Shown: positions 33,878 through 45,429 of the stretch, piece by piece | Layout of the letters: each line of letters starts with the position of its first letter | Position numbering within the stretch: position 1 is the stretch's first letter | Assembly (NCBI GenBank): GCA_014529385.2 | Contig: CM043946.1 | Location: 15,393,077 to 15,457,076 of the forward strand | DNA: 64,000 bases | Source: Adiantum capillus-veneris | Lineage: Eukaryota; Streptophyta; Polypodiopsida; Polypodiales; Pteridaceae | Reading direction: 5' to 3' | The notes under the pieces: model-generated | Database searches by the model: none | The model's input: only the letters and a program-made list of their open reading frames with translations | What the model was told of the DNA's origin: nothing | Program-made: the position numbers and the translations under genes

Positions 33878-36223
33878 GAAAGGAAGAGGAAAATGATCCC
33901 TCTTTGTTGCAGCATTGAGCGGTTTGTAGTCAACACAGACCCTCCATTTTCCGTTCTTTTTAGGGGTTACTACAATTGGGGACACCCACTCAGATTTAGA
34001 CACAGGGTAAATGAAACCAGCTTTGAGGAGTCGGTTAACCTCTGTCAAAAGTGCCTCTTGTTGTATTTTTCCTAGGCGCCTTAGCTTTTGAGCCACAGGT
34101 TTAGTACCTGGTTTTAATTCTATGCCATGCTCTATAACATCCACACCTCTAATTTGTGAGTAATCAGTGATAAACAAATTGGGATACCTCTTGAGCATAT
34201 CGATGTAGGACCGCTTCTCCTCAGGGGTAAGATCTTTTGCAAGCATCCTCTCAAAGTCTTCAAAGTGCTTGTGGTCACCTTTGTCATCCTTTGTTTGCTC
34301 CTTTGTTGGGTCAGCCTCTATTGATGGAGTTTTTGATGTGTTGAAGATGATTCCCATTACCTCCAAAGATGATTCTTCTTCGCTATTGGATGTAGTGGTT
34401 GAACTTTCCTTGTCGCTTGAGCCAAAACTCTCTTCACTTTCTTCATCAGCCGTGGTCTCAGAGTTGATGTCGAGCTGCTTTCCTTCATGCCAATCGTATA
34501 CTACATGTTGCCCCTTTTTGAGAATCAATTGTCCTCATCCCCATTTTTGATTTGCATTCACAGCAATGAGCCAAGGCCTCCCTAGGATGATGGGATAGCC
34601 CTCCCCCTTGGCTGGCATAACATACATGTCCACACGTGCATCTATATTACATACAGAAACTTTTACATTCTCGATGATCCCTAGGCACTTCAAACTTGCA
34701 TTGTTGGCCAGCCTATCTTGACAATTAGAGGATTTAGTGATTTCAAGCCCTAGTCTATTCATGGCTCTTTCCGTGATCACACACATTTGTGCTCCACCAT
34801 CAACATACACATTGGATACCTTCCTACCCCTTACATAAGCATCTACAATAGGTTCCACATCTTGTTGTGGCTTTGAAGTCAATGCCTTTACTGTCACCTT
34901 TTCTTTCTTTCTTGGGAGTCTTGTGCTTACAAGTTTGGACCGGTGCTTTCTCACCTTGGGTGATAGATGTAGGAGTTGAGGCCAAGAAATATTGGGCTTT
35001 TGAGTTTGCAAATCTTCTAAGATGTTGTAGGGTTCCATATTCTTTCCTAATGGAAAATCGTTGATGCCGATCTCCCTTCGCCTTGACCTCTGCTTCTTGC
35101 CTCCTTTCTCCTTCTTTGACTTTTTCTTCCTCTCCTTCCTTGCAGGTTCTGACTCTTCATTCCTTGTGTCTTCAGCCTTGTTGTGTGCTCTTGTGCGCTT
35201 TTCTGCTGGCATAACATCAAAATGTATAGGGCTCACCTCTATCTCCTCTTCCAGCTTTATGACGTTTACTCCTCTCTCTTCCTCCACTGGTGGGACAGGA
35301 GGGATGTTTGCCACTGGAGGTGGTGGTGGTCGATGAAGAATTTGCGGGGCTTGAGCATGCTCTTGCTGCACCATGAGCGGAGGGGGTATAGGAGGGTATA
35401 TGTCCCCTGGAAGCCTTCGAGGGTGAGGGCAATTATACATGCCATGACCAACTTCGTTGCAATTCCAGCATCTCAACTCTTGTGCTTGATGTCGTTGATT
35501 GCGATTCCCTTCTCTTGGTTGTCGTTGTTGGGGTAGGCCCTGCACTAGATTCAAGGTGAGACTCTCTAGTTGTTGAGTTAATCTTTGCAAGATCTCTTAT
35601 TGTGATCCTTCCCCTATTTGTGAAGTTTGGGCAAGAGAGCCCCTAACTTGTGCTCCCATGCTTGGTGAAGAATCCCTCTCAATGACTTCATTTAGGTCCC
35701 TTGTTCTATGTGCTTGAAAATTTAACTTCTTGAATTTGACCATGGCCACCTCACGCGGTTCCTCAAATGTTGATGGGAATTTTAACTCTACCTTGGTCTT
35801 CAAAATTGGATACAAGCCAGCCATGAACCTATCTTTCTTTAGAAAGTTTGGTGCACCACCTTGGTTTTGTAAGGTAGCCTCCTATCTATCCCATAGGTTC
35901 AGGAAAACGGCCTCATAAGATGTGTAGTCTTCAAGGAATACCTGTTTATGTTGAAGTAGACACTTCCAAAGACCCTCTGGAGTATCTCCTTGCCCAAATT
36001 TGGCAAGAAAAATTGCACGTAGCCTCTCCCAATTGGTTTTGTTTTGAGGTTGCAAGGCCTCGTACCATGCCTGAGCCTCCCCTTTGAGAACGAGTGGAAA
36101 AGCATGCAGCTTTACCTCTTCTTGATCTCTCCCAGAGATGAGGTGTGCCATCTCCAAATTATCCAGAAATTCTTGTGCATCCTCACCATTTTTAGAATGA
36201 AAGGTAGGAAAAGTGCTTGACAT
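33878..36223 (-). pseudogene. Element 1 gag, protease and RT start
   Basis: This is the first segment of the element 1 polyprotein. The first ATG in frame is at 36221-36223; the frame is open upstream only to a TGA near 36300. A gag capsid motif (AQAWYEAL...W..L...FLAKFG) lies at about 36000-36090. A zinc knuckle CX2CX4HX4C lies at about 35428-35470. The protease reads DGGAQ (about 34787-34801), with Gly where Ser or Thr is usual, and ILGRPW follows. The RT start (SPIVVTPKKNG) lies just before the element 2 insertion. Three in-frame stops interrupt it: TAG 35882-35884, TAA 35597-35599 and TGA 34535-34537. Each fits a single C-to-T or G-to-A change from Trp or Gln codons, and no frameshift was seen. 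Confidence 0.9.
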
Positions 36224-36276
36224 TTTTACAATACAAGGAGGCTTGTGTACCACAAAGTTTTGACTACGATGAGTGA

Positions 36277-36803
36277 TCACATCAAAATGAAAATATATAC
36301 ATCAAGTGTTAGTTCATAATTTATCATAGGCAAAATAAAAGGGTTGATTGAGGCATTAATTTCATTAAGGCGAGTGGGTCCAAAAATTCTCCTAATGGTT
36401 GCTTGAAATCTAAATTTTGTAGCAATTATGATGTGCACAGATTGACGAGCTATGGGTGTAAAAGGAGAAGCAGCTCCAGGTTGGTTCATGTGACAATGTG
36501 TTCTCCTTTTTCTTTCTCTTGAAGAAAGTTTCCTTTGAGTGGATCGCTATCTAAACGCCTCTTGTCCCTGCCTCAAAACAAAATAAAAACATGGACATCA
36601 AATGAATCATCATAATTAATGAATGGAAGAATGATGGGATTTGGAGATGCCAAGATTTCACCAAGTCTTTCTGCTCCAAACATAAAAACAATGCGTTGTT
36701 GGTAAAAAAATTTGCGATCTACACAAATGCTAATTCTGACGCGTTGTGAAAAATGAAAAGCATATGGTGCAACTCTATTGTTCATGAGGAGAATAGAAGG
36801 CAA
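36277..36803 (-). other. Two related short frames upstream of element 1 gag
   Basis: Minus-strand frames 36277-36489 (70 codons) and 36573-36803 (76 codons) encode related segments of about 55 residues. Shared landmarks are an F-G-x-x-RL-x-EI-x-AS-x-NP-x-ILP-x-INY core and an ending DVxxFIL. They lie between the primer site and gag and match no domain I know. They could be a duplicated N-terminal gag module or a small accessory module. The second copy ends about 50 bp before the gag ATG. Confidence 0.6.
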
Positions 36804-36814
36804 TTAGGAAAGTT

Positions 36815-36831
36815 CCTCAGTGGGGGCACCA
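36815..36831 (-). promoter_or_regulatory. Primer-binding site of element 1
   Basis: The minus strand reads TGGTGCCCCCACTGAGG, six bases inside the 5' LTR end. It begins TGG as required for pairing with a tRNA CCA end. I could not assign the tRNA; it is neither the initiator-Met nor the Asp type seen in the other elements here. Confidence 0.65.
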
Positions 36832-36837
36832 CTTTTA

Positions 36838-36977
36838 TGAGAGCGGATTTTTTGAGATGGGGCTCAACTCAAGGCTCCCACCAGACAACCACTCCGTGAG
36901 ACCCTACACACGCATATTTCTTAGGGGCACCACCCTCTTTTATGGATAAAGAAGGAGACCAAAACAAACCATATACA

Positions 36978-37009
<32 letters not shown>

Positions 37010-38833
37010 CTTCCTTATGTGCTTCAACACAAAATGCCCTTCAACCATTCAACACACACTCCTTAAGCAATCCCTTTGAACACTGCACAAACTCACATGC
37101 AAAGATTGACCTTCACCATATTAGTGCTCATATACTTCTAAGAAAAGCAAGCACAAAACCTCAAAACTCAAAACACCATAATGCACAAATACTTGACAAC
37201 TCCTTTCCTTTCCCAAAAGAAGAGACTACTTACACACATAAGGCGGCATGCATAGAGAGCTCTTCTCCATCTATGCAGCCCCAAGACTTACTTACACACA
37301 ACATAAGGAGAGAAGCCAAGCAAATAGACGCCATGGTGCACAAAAAACTTTCTCAACAAACAAGCAACCCAATGAGCACAAAATATGAGAAGTTGCCAAG
37401 ATATGCTTACCAATTTTACATGCGTTTAGAGCAAAAGTGTGACGACGACACCCCAATTGCAACAATTTGTTGATCAAACCATGAGATAGATCATTGAACT
37501 TGATATCCTTGCTCTCATATAGAATCTACAATCCTTATTTAGGGATGAGTATGGTAAGAGAAATGTTTGCAAGAGAATGGTAGCAATAGCATATTGATGC
37601 TCTCTCTATGGTGCTGCTTATGATAGCGAGCTTAGGAAATGGATAGGGAGACAAGAGGAGAGAGAGATTAGGGCTTCCCTAACCTTAGAGGAGCTTATTT
37701 GCAGCAATGGAGTAGGTGTGTGTATTTTTGTGCTTGCCAAAGGGCCTTTTTATAGCTGTACAAGACCTTGGGTTAGGTTAAACTTGACTAGGGTAGGTAA
37801 TTAACCATAGTTAGGTTCCCTTTTGACCATTCCTTCAATTATGCAAATAAGGGACTTATTTTTTCATTAAAAATAGCCTTTTAAGTCGTGGAGGCTCCAT
37901 AAGGGTTGATAATGTATGTGGGCCTCACCATGATGTCCCTCCAGTGGCTCCTACAGAGTGTCCCCATCCTGTTTGTTGTGTCTCTGGAGCATCTTGAGCC
38001 GACCCCTCCACATGCAAGTGGTTTTTAACTCCCCATTGGTATTTTAGAATTTTGGAGAAGTCAAGAAAACTTTTCACCTTTGTGGTTTACCTGATTGTAA
38101 CTTTGACCTGCAGTAACAGTGTCCGCAGCACCTTGTTTTCAACATAACTTTCAGCCTGTAACTCAGAATTGGGTGCTGTAAAAGGCAAAGTTGACCTTTT
38201 CAAAGTGTTTAAGCTGATTTTGGAGTGTTCCTCAAGTATACCCACGAGCTAAGGCGTTCAAGATGCATCCAAAACACGGTTTGAACCAAGTCTCCTTGTA
38301 GGGGGCCCTTTAGCATGCATCCAAGGTGTAGCATGCTTTTTTCAAAAGAGAATCCACCTTAAACAAATGAGGTAGGCTCCAATAAAGTTTGATTCATTGG
38401 GGATATACATTATATTTAAGATTTGTTGACCAACACAAGTAAATGATCCAAGAGTTGGGTCACATAGTGGTGGGAAGGGAAGGCCTACAAGGTTAACCCT
38501 ACCCTTAAGAGAAGATGGGTAAGATAAGTGCCCATAAATTATTTATTTACAAATTATGGGATGTAGATAGCTATTTAAATTAGTAAAGGTAATTAGTTAA
38601 AAGAATATGCAGTAAAAAAACTAGGAGAGTAGAATTAAGTTTACTATTTACATTTAGCATGAAGAGAGAAATATGATGTAAATGCATAAAGATCTAAGAA
38701 GGGTAAGGTGTTTGTATGGAAAAAGGCTATTATGGAAAGAGAGAATGAACACTAGGTTAAAACTTTGATAAAAAATATATACATTTGAGTAGAAATGTAG
38801 TTCAAATGCAATGTTACCATTTAACGCTACTCA
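36838..38833 (-). repeat. 5' LTR of element 1
   Basis: This 1,996-bp LTR nearly matches 6217-8226 and ends GCTACTCA before ACGT. The CA run at about 36979-37003 is shorter than in the other LTR. The TATA box on the minus strand is at about 37746-37755. Confidence 0.93.
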
Positions 38834-39787
38834 ACGTCTCGTGTTTTTTTCGATGCCCAGGTTTATTGCGCCTTGTTTTTTGCATGGCCGTGTTTAGTGC
38901 GCCTCAAGATCCCACCCCCAACCCAAACCGTCGATCCCATTACTCCCCCCGCATTAAAGATGGGTGTTCCTTAGTGCCAAGGACTATGCCCCATGAAGAG
39001 TTCATAATCTTGAGAACCCCTTGGCATAGCAAGATTCACAAAAACCTATATCTCGTCCAAATCCGCTCAAGACCATGTTTTGACATGGTATCTTGTATTG
39101 GAAAATGATGATTTGCAAATCTCAAGGTTTAAGCAAATCTTGACATACGTCATTGTATAAAAACTTTATGAAGTATGTAGTATGATCTTGCCATACTTTG
39201 CACTATATACATCGTTCATCCATGAAGATCTCCAAAGAGTCTCTCATGTATGCATGGCATACATATCTTACAATGTGGTGAGAGAATATCTCACTCTAAA
39301 CCATGACCTTAAGAAAATATGCCTCATTTTAGGGGGTAAATGCCATTGTATGTCAATGTTTAATTTCTATGGTCACTTTATCATAGCTAGAAAAAAACAT
39401 CTAGAAAATAGCATTCTTTGCTAGCTACTAGTATATGACCCACACGTTGCTGCGGTCATTGAATTTTAAAAGAAGAATCGCAAAACCCTGGGTTCCCCAA
39501 GGGCTTTGTGGTTCTAAAAGCAAAGACAAAGGCCCCTGGCTTAGGTGTCCCTAACATCCTGGATTAACAACAACTATAGAAAGTCGACTTTAAGACGTGA
39601 TTACACAAGGCTCAGTTATAAGTAAGTTGGGTGGATACCTGAGCCTCTTGAGTGAAGCAGCCAGTTCTACTATGAAGGCTCTTGTAAGTATGTTAAAATT
39701 GGCATAGTTGCAAAGGTCTATTGCTTGTACCTTATTTTTTTTGCTTTTTTTAAGCTTGCGCATGTTGATGACGTTGTTTGCACCTCT

Positions 39788-39788
<1 letters not shown>
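38834..39788. other. Unrecognised flank of element 1
   Basis: It begins ACGTCTCG, then T7 at about 38841-38848, possibly the interrupted SINE remainder. Beyond that it is AT-rich with no recognised gene or repeat. The plus-strand frame at 38785-39108 starts inside the LTR and is not credible. Confidence 0.45.
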
Positions 39789-39856
<68 letters not shown>

Positions 39857-40194
39857 GGTTACATGACCATGGCAACTGCAACACATGCAGTGCATACGTT
39901 TTGTCGTGAGGCGCATCCAAGGCCAATTACCGGCTTGTGGTTGGAGCTCAACCGCCAAGTGACAGCAGTGCAGGTTCAGTTTTGGCTCAGTCTTTTTGCG
40001 CGACCATGGAGTAGGCTCAATAATCATCGAATTTCTCAAAATAAAGCATAGTAGGCACAATTATCAATTATTGATAAATGTGCCTTGCGTAACCACCACC
40101 TTAAAGGTGTGGCTTGCTCTATGTAATATTGCTTATGTAGTGTGTACAATGAGGTTGGGCCAGCCAAGGAATGTTTTGTATGTTGACCACATTC

Positions 40195-40272
<78 letters not shown>

Positions 40273-40455
40273 ACAAAAAAAGTGTGTGTGTCTATGCGTG
40301 TGTGTGTGTGTGAGTGAGAGAGAGAGAGATTTAAATTAATGCTCATAATTTGTTATTTCTATTCTCTCTCTCAAAGAGATTTAAGCTAACGTTCATAATT
40401 TATTATTTGCTTTTCTTTCTCATAGAGATTTAAACTCTCATAATCTGTTATTTGC

Positions 40456-40532
<77 letters not shown>
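39789..40532. repeat. GA, TG-GA and TC-AC microsatellites
   Basis: (AG)n at 39789-39854, (TG)n at about 40196-40230 followed by (AG)n to 40270, and (TC)n at 40459-40490 followed by (AC)n to 40532. About 340 bp of unrecognised sequence separates the first two. The TTTAAGCTAACGTTCATAATTTGTTATTTGC segment recurs in three variants between 40330 and 40460, a small degenerate tandem repeat next to the microsatellites. Confidence 0.9.
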
Positions 40533-40534
<2 letters not shown>

Positions 40535-41930
40535 CAAAAGTGTTGCAGTGAATGCTTCAATGTGAGCACCTTGCTTGGCATGGGTGGTCACCACATTTGT
40601 GATAAAGGGATCATGTTTTGGTATCCAAGTAAGCTTTTGATGGTGTGTATCATGTCAATGAGAAGGGACTAATGCATAATCATAGTCCTAGTGCTAGGTA
40701 TTGCCGTGGTCGAACAAGTAAAGTAAAGAAGATATTTTGGTAGTGGATATTGCCGTAAAACTGGTCTGTCTTGATACTATGCAGCTTAAAATTTTGGTTT
40801 TTTCCTTTGACATTAGTAATGGTAAAGTTGACCCCGAAGGATGAATATTATGTGAAACAACCTGCGGGGAATATGGTTTGCCATGTTTGCACCATGTGGT
40901 TCAATCTTGCCGGTGATGGGAGAAACAAAGATCACGTCCGAAACGTTAGGGCGTGCTATGCCGTTTGGCAGCTTCTAGCTCCGATCTGAATTAAGGTTAG
41001 AGGACTTTGTCTCACACTGCTACGAAAACCAAAACTCTCCGTCCCTTCTCTTCCAACACACATACAAACATGAATTTAGATAAGACAAGGTCAATCGGTC
41101 TTGTCACGGTAGTGTCCGCGGTCGCGTTGTCAGCTCCATGCTCCATGGGCTCATCCGTCCTATGCGTCCCGTCGCCACACCCGTTCACATCCCATTGGTC
41201 CCGGTCCACGTAATCGGCCTCTTTGTCGTATCGCGTCCGCTGGAGACTGGTAGGGTCACGAAGTCGTCAAAGGGAAGACACGCGGCCCGTCGGCCCACCC
41301 CGAAGCAAACGTCCTGTGCCGTCCCGTTTCGAAGCCGATTTAGGCCGTTGAAGCACCCAACATCAAATGGCCGGCCCCATCGCGGCGTCGTTGCAAAAAT
41401 CGTGTCGTTGTCTCCGTGCTTCACACAACATAATTTGAGATAAAAAGTGAATACCATGTTCGTATCTAGCTATTTTGTCGAGTAAAAAATGCCATTAAAA
41501 AAAAAGGTTTATTTACTAACGTGAAATTAGTTTAAGCTAGGATAGATTTAGCAGATTTCTCTCTGTATCACAACACATATAGATTGAGGTAAGTCGGATT
41601 CGATATGCCCATGTGGGCCTGTGAGTTTTGGTTTTTACTTAGCCAAAATTGATGCTTTAAAAGGGATTTTTTTGGTACATATCTCAAGTTGTTAATTAGG
41701 TTACTTTACGCTTTATGGTACTTAGGAATTTGGGCCCGACAATATGGCAAAAAAATATTGGAAAACTAACCTATGGGTTTAAATAGGACACTTGTATCAA
41801 AAGGGGTAATGGCCTTTCGATCAAAATGATATATATGTAAGGTCTTATAAAAATTGGGCTATATAGAAACCATACACATAATTATTGCCAATAAATAAGA
41901 TAATAAACTTTTTTTTCACAATGAAAACTA
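40533..41930. other. Unrecognised sequence with a GC-rich island
   Basis: The stretch at about 41100-41410 is clearly richer in GC and CpG than its surroundings. Both strands are open for 90-100 codons there (41138-41443 plus, 41185-41457 minus), which is expected from composition alone. No conserved motif was recognised. It could be a degraded first exon or promoter region, but nothing proves it. Confidence 0.35.
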
Positions 41931-42719
41931 AAGAACTGAAAGACGTGAACACTTTGGAAAGTGGTTTTAAGTTAAAAAGAGTTGTAAGTTGGACATGGAT
42001 AACAACTGATATAATCCGTTGAAACCTGTAATACACATCCAAGGCTAACTAATCTGTTGTCTTGTTTGGATGAATGCAGGTGAGGACTCTATCCTTTCTT
42101 GGAATTTTTTTGACTTAAACCTATGTTCGCCCAAGAATACACTTGCTCCTACCACTTGGGAGGTAATTCTGTATTGGATAATTATCATTGTATACTAGAA
42201 TGTGGCTTCATTCTCATATACCATGTACAAAGATAACTCTAAGACTGAGTTGTTTTTGTACTAATTTTTGCCTTTTCTCTACAGCCAGCTATCTTTTGAA
42301 TGTAAAAGCTCATTTATGTCTTATTATATAAGTTAAAACAACTACACACACGTCTTATACATAAGGTTTTTTTCATTGCTTTTTGGAAAAACTAGGACGC
42401 TGGCTATAGAAACTTTCTTGAATCTTGGTTGTATGTTGGACCCACTGCGTGTAAATCCTTGATTGGTTGGCTAGTGTTAGGTGGTCCTTCATAAGCTAAG
42501 ATTCCAATTTCCTGCTCACGGCTATCATAGTCTTTGACTTTGCCGGTTTAAGGATTGCAGGCCCAACCTACTGGACTAATCAGCTTCATTATTATAAGCA
42601 TTGTACAAAAATAATTCTAAGGCTATGTTGTTTTTGTACTTATTGTTTCCCTTTCTCTGGAGCCAGCTGTCTTTTGATTGTAAAAGTTCAATTATGTCTT
42701 ATTATTTATGTTAAAACAG

Positions 42720-42801
<82 letters not shown>
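41931..42801 (+). repeat. CA-tailed dispersed repeat, two partial copies
   Basis: A unit containing TTGTACAAA...CCAGCT-TCTTTTGA-TGTAAAAG-TCA-TTATGTCTTATTAT...GTTAAAACA ends at about 42350 in a short ACAC run. It recurs at about 42590-42720 before (AC)n at 42722-42801. A third, more diverged copy precedes the CA runs at 57.6 kb. The upstream part (about 41930-42090) also resembles 57240-57380. The consistent CA end suggests a retroposed family with a CA tail or a shared microsatellite seed. Confidence 0.6.
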
Positions 42802-42803
<2 letters not shown>

Positions 42804-44207
42804 ATCGGCTCTCTGTGCGAAGTTCATGAAATTCAAAGCTCATGAGCAACGCTTGATAACATCGATGACAACAATTCTTCCATCAAAAGAGAGGGGTCGT
42901 TCTACATCAGGGCCCACAACTCCACTTTCTCTCACAACCACTCACGATGCTTACCAACATGAGGTGCCACTAGTGGACACATGTCAAGCTCGAACTCATC
43001 GTGCTTGGCCTGGCATAATCAACTCTAGAGTAATGAGGACGCTTGAATTTTTGACGCTCCCACAAAGGAATACAATACCTTGGCCTCTAGAGATTGACGA
43101 CATGATGAACCGTGTGCACATATTCAAAACAAATACACGCCAACCCCTGGCCACATCTGGATCAACACATAGGTAGGTGCCTTTGGACCTACTTCGCGCA
43201 TATAGAATTTCTATTTTTGCTAAAGAATGGTCCTCCTTCAATAATATACCTATACATATGTATTCATGAAAATTTTGTGTATGATGCTTGAACAGCTTTG
43301 ACCTTTGTTTGGCTGCATTTATTTAACCACCTACCTCTACATAGATCAAATTGACACATCAATGACTTATGGGAACTTGTTCTTATGGACATACTCACAG
43401 AGTTTGTGTAATACAGAGTGATAGTTTGATCATAGAATATTTTTCATCGAAAAAGTCTTAATGTATTTGACCTTCTAGGAGGATCTCTAGTGAAATGAAA
43501 ATCTGTGGATTCTTTGGAAATATGATAAAAATGCAAACAAAGACCTGGTGAAATTATAAATCTACGGACTACACTTGGACATAGTTGTAGAATACACTTA
43601 GACGAGAGCATGTATACATGGTCATATTTGGTTGCAATGTGATAACCATGTTAGTAGTTTGGGAGTAGTTTGATAGATACATTGGTGAATCACTGTGTGC
43701 CAAAAGCATGTTGATAGTCTAAAATGGGGACTATGATCCATCTTTAACAAGATTGATCTTTGGCTAAAATCAAATGAAATTCCTTAGAATTTTGGAGGAA
43801 AATTTCAAAGCTATTGAGCTGATGCTTCAATGTTTTTAACTTTAATTGTACACTCTAGCTAGATGTAGTCTCATCCCTTTCAAGCGAGTCTTAACCGTAA
43901 CCCGAGCAAGATTTGTCGAGCAATGAGAAACTCGAGCGAGGAGAAAAGATATTTTACAGGTATTCAAACCATGTCATGATCCACAACATAGTTTTCTCTA
44001 GTGACTATGAAGAGTCACACTCATCATCAATAAAGACACTGCGTCTCTGACACTTCTCATGGATGTGAATATTTCTTACATCTTGTTTGAATCATTATCC
44101 ATAATTCCTAGATAATGAACAATGATAACAAAAAAGTAATAAAATAGCATACAAGTACGATGTGAACATAAGTTAGAGACCAAAATGAAGAGTAAGGTGG
44201 AGTCTGA
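42802..44207. other. Unrecognised sequence
   Basis: A plus-strand frame of 116 codons (42826-43176) and a minus frame of 81 codons (42996-43241) overlap here, and neither has a motif I can name. The rest is AT-rich without visible structure. Confidence 0.4.
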
Positions 44208-44878
44208 CTACTCATCAAAGGGGTTGACACGTGAAGGCATGTCATCCACATCATCAACATCAAGAGAGATGGAAGCCCCCTGTTTGCTCCGCTTTTTAGG
44301 ACGAAGTAATGGTTGTACATAATCTGAAATCAAAGCATCATCACTGTCAACAACTACACACACCCACCCTGTACCTAAGCATGCTGCCAATACTGGAGTT
44401 GTATCACATCCCAACTCTAAACAAAGACCTCCACGCCTACAAAGAAGCTCCACAAAGCATGCAGCAAAAGAATGACTTCGTGAAGGCCACCGTGCCATGG
44501 CTCCCCTGATGAGATAATCTTGTCTAAGAGGACTCTGGAAGGTGGTGCATCATGTAAGAGTCAAAAGGATTCATGCTAATGGGGTGCTCTCAACCACAAA
44601 ACAAAGTGGTTGAATGCCAACCCTACGCACCATAAGTAGGAGAGCACAATGACACTACACCACATGCAACATAGACAATAGGAACAATAACACTTTACAC
44701 CAAACGAGAAACAAAGAAGTTAGTATATAGAAGAGAATTACCTCAATCCGACCACCAAAGCTTTTGCCATACCCAAAAGATCCATGATGACCGCAATGGG
44801 ATGATGAATAGCCATCTCTGATGCACAACAAAATCTCTCAACCCAGCCAATGGTATCCTCTGTGAGGGATTCTCAAAA
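44208..44878 (-). pseudogene. Two-exon gene fragment with a methyltransferase-like motif
   Basis: On the minus strand an exon-like segment (about 44878-44742) ends at a good donor (GAG|GTAATT). A second segment runs from 44505 (after ATCAG) to a stop at 44208. The joining phases match, giving a continuous frame over a 236-bp intron. The second segment contains CLELGCDTTPVLAACL followed by VVDSD. These resemble motif I and the following acidic strand of S-adenosylmethionine-dependent methyltransferases. The tail is acidic and basic (RPKKRSK, DVDDVDD). No upstream exon was identified, so this is probably a 3' fragment of a gene or of a mobile-element-borne gene. The family is not established. 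Confidence 0.45.
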
Positions 44879-45143
44879 CTAAAATAAAAAACACACAACA
44901 GAAAAATTAAAAAGTATTGTATAGAAAATATGATGGTAGCACAAACCTGCCATAGAGACCATGATCAACAACCACCCGGAGTCTTGACAACGTCGAATAT
45001 GCAAAGTTGTGTGTTATCGCAGCGATTCGTTTTGATTTTCAACAATGATTCAAAAACTTTTGAGAATTATGGCCCACTAGTAGCTTTAATTTCATTTATT
45101 TTATAGTTCTCAAAAACTCAAGAGAAAAAAACCTCATGTACCA

Positions 45144-45190
45144 GTCATGCCGGCGTGGATGGCTATAGATAGTTGCAAAGGTAACCTGAT
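45144..45190 (+). repeat. Hairpin repeat, copy 1 (partial)
   Basis: GTGGATGGCTATAG followed by ATAGTTGCAAAGGTA matches the right arm and tail of the hairpin repeats at 46641 and 47133. The left arm is degraded. Confidence 0.55.
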
Positions 45191-45429
45191 GATATGGCAG
45201 GAATACCGCTCTCATGATAATGGTGCCTCTTCTCATGTTTTGGCCAAGAAACCAGCTCAGCTACATTACCATACTCAGCTTAATATGGAAGCAGCAGAAG
45301 TATCTCGGCCATCCTTGATCAATCAGAACCCGCCATGCACTATTACAAAACTGTCATGAGATCGACCCCATTTGCAGCAGCTGCGCGAACTAGAGTACTA
45401 CTAGCCACAAAGATTAGCACCATTTCGCC

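Larger units (their letters stand above)
6217..38833 (-). mobile_element. Element 1: Ty3/gypsy LTR retrotransposon (Tat-like), carrier of two nested insertions
   Basis: Direct LTRs of about 2.0 kb (6217-8226 and 36838-38833) enclose a minus-strand gag-protease-RT-RNaseH-second RNaseH-integrase polyprotein. Only ACGT is shared by the two flanks (6213-6216 and 38834-38837), a possible 4-bp target-site duplication. A copia element (9350-12825) interrupts the integrase and a 19-kb gypsy element (14843-33877) interrupts the RT. Subtracting both inserts and their target duplications leaves about 10.1 kb. The degenerate first RNase H followed by an intact second RNase H is the signature of the Tat lineage; there is no chromodomain. 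I counted about 25 LTR substitutions in 2 kb. Five in-frame stop codons make this copy non-autonomous. Confidence 0.93.

Noticed and set aside
41138-41457. Overlapping frames in the GC-rich island as a gene
   Set aside because: Long frames on both strands are expected from high GC content; no motif or splice pattern supports a product.
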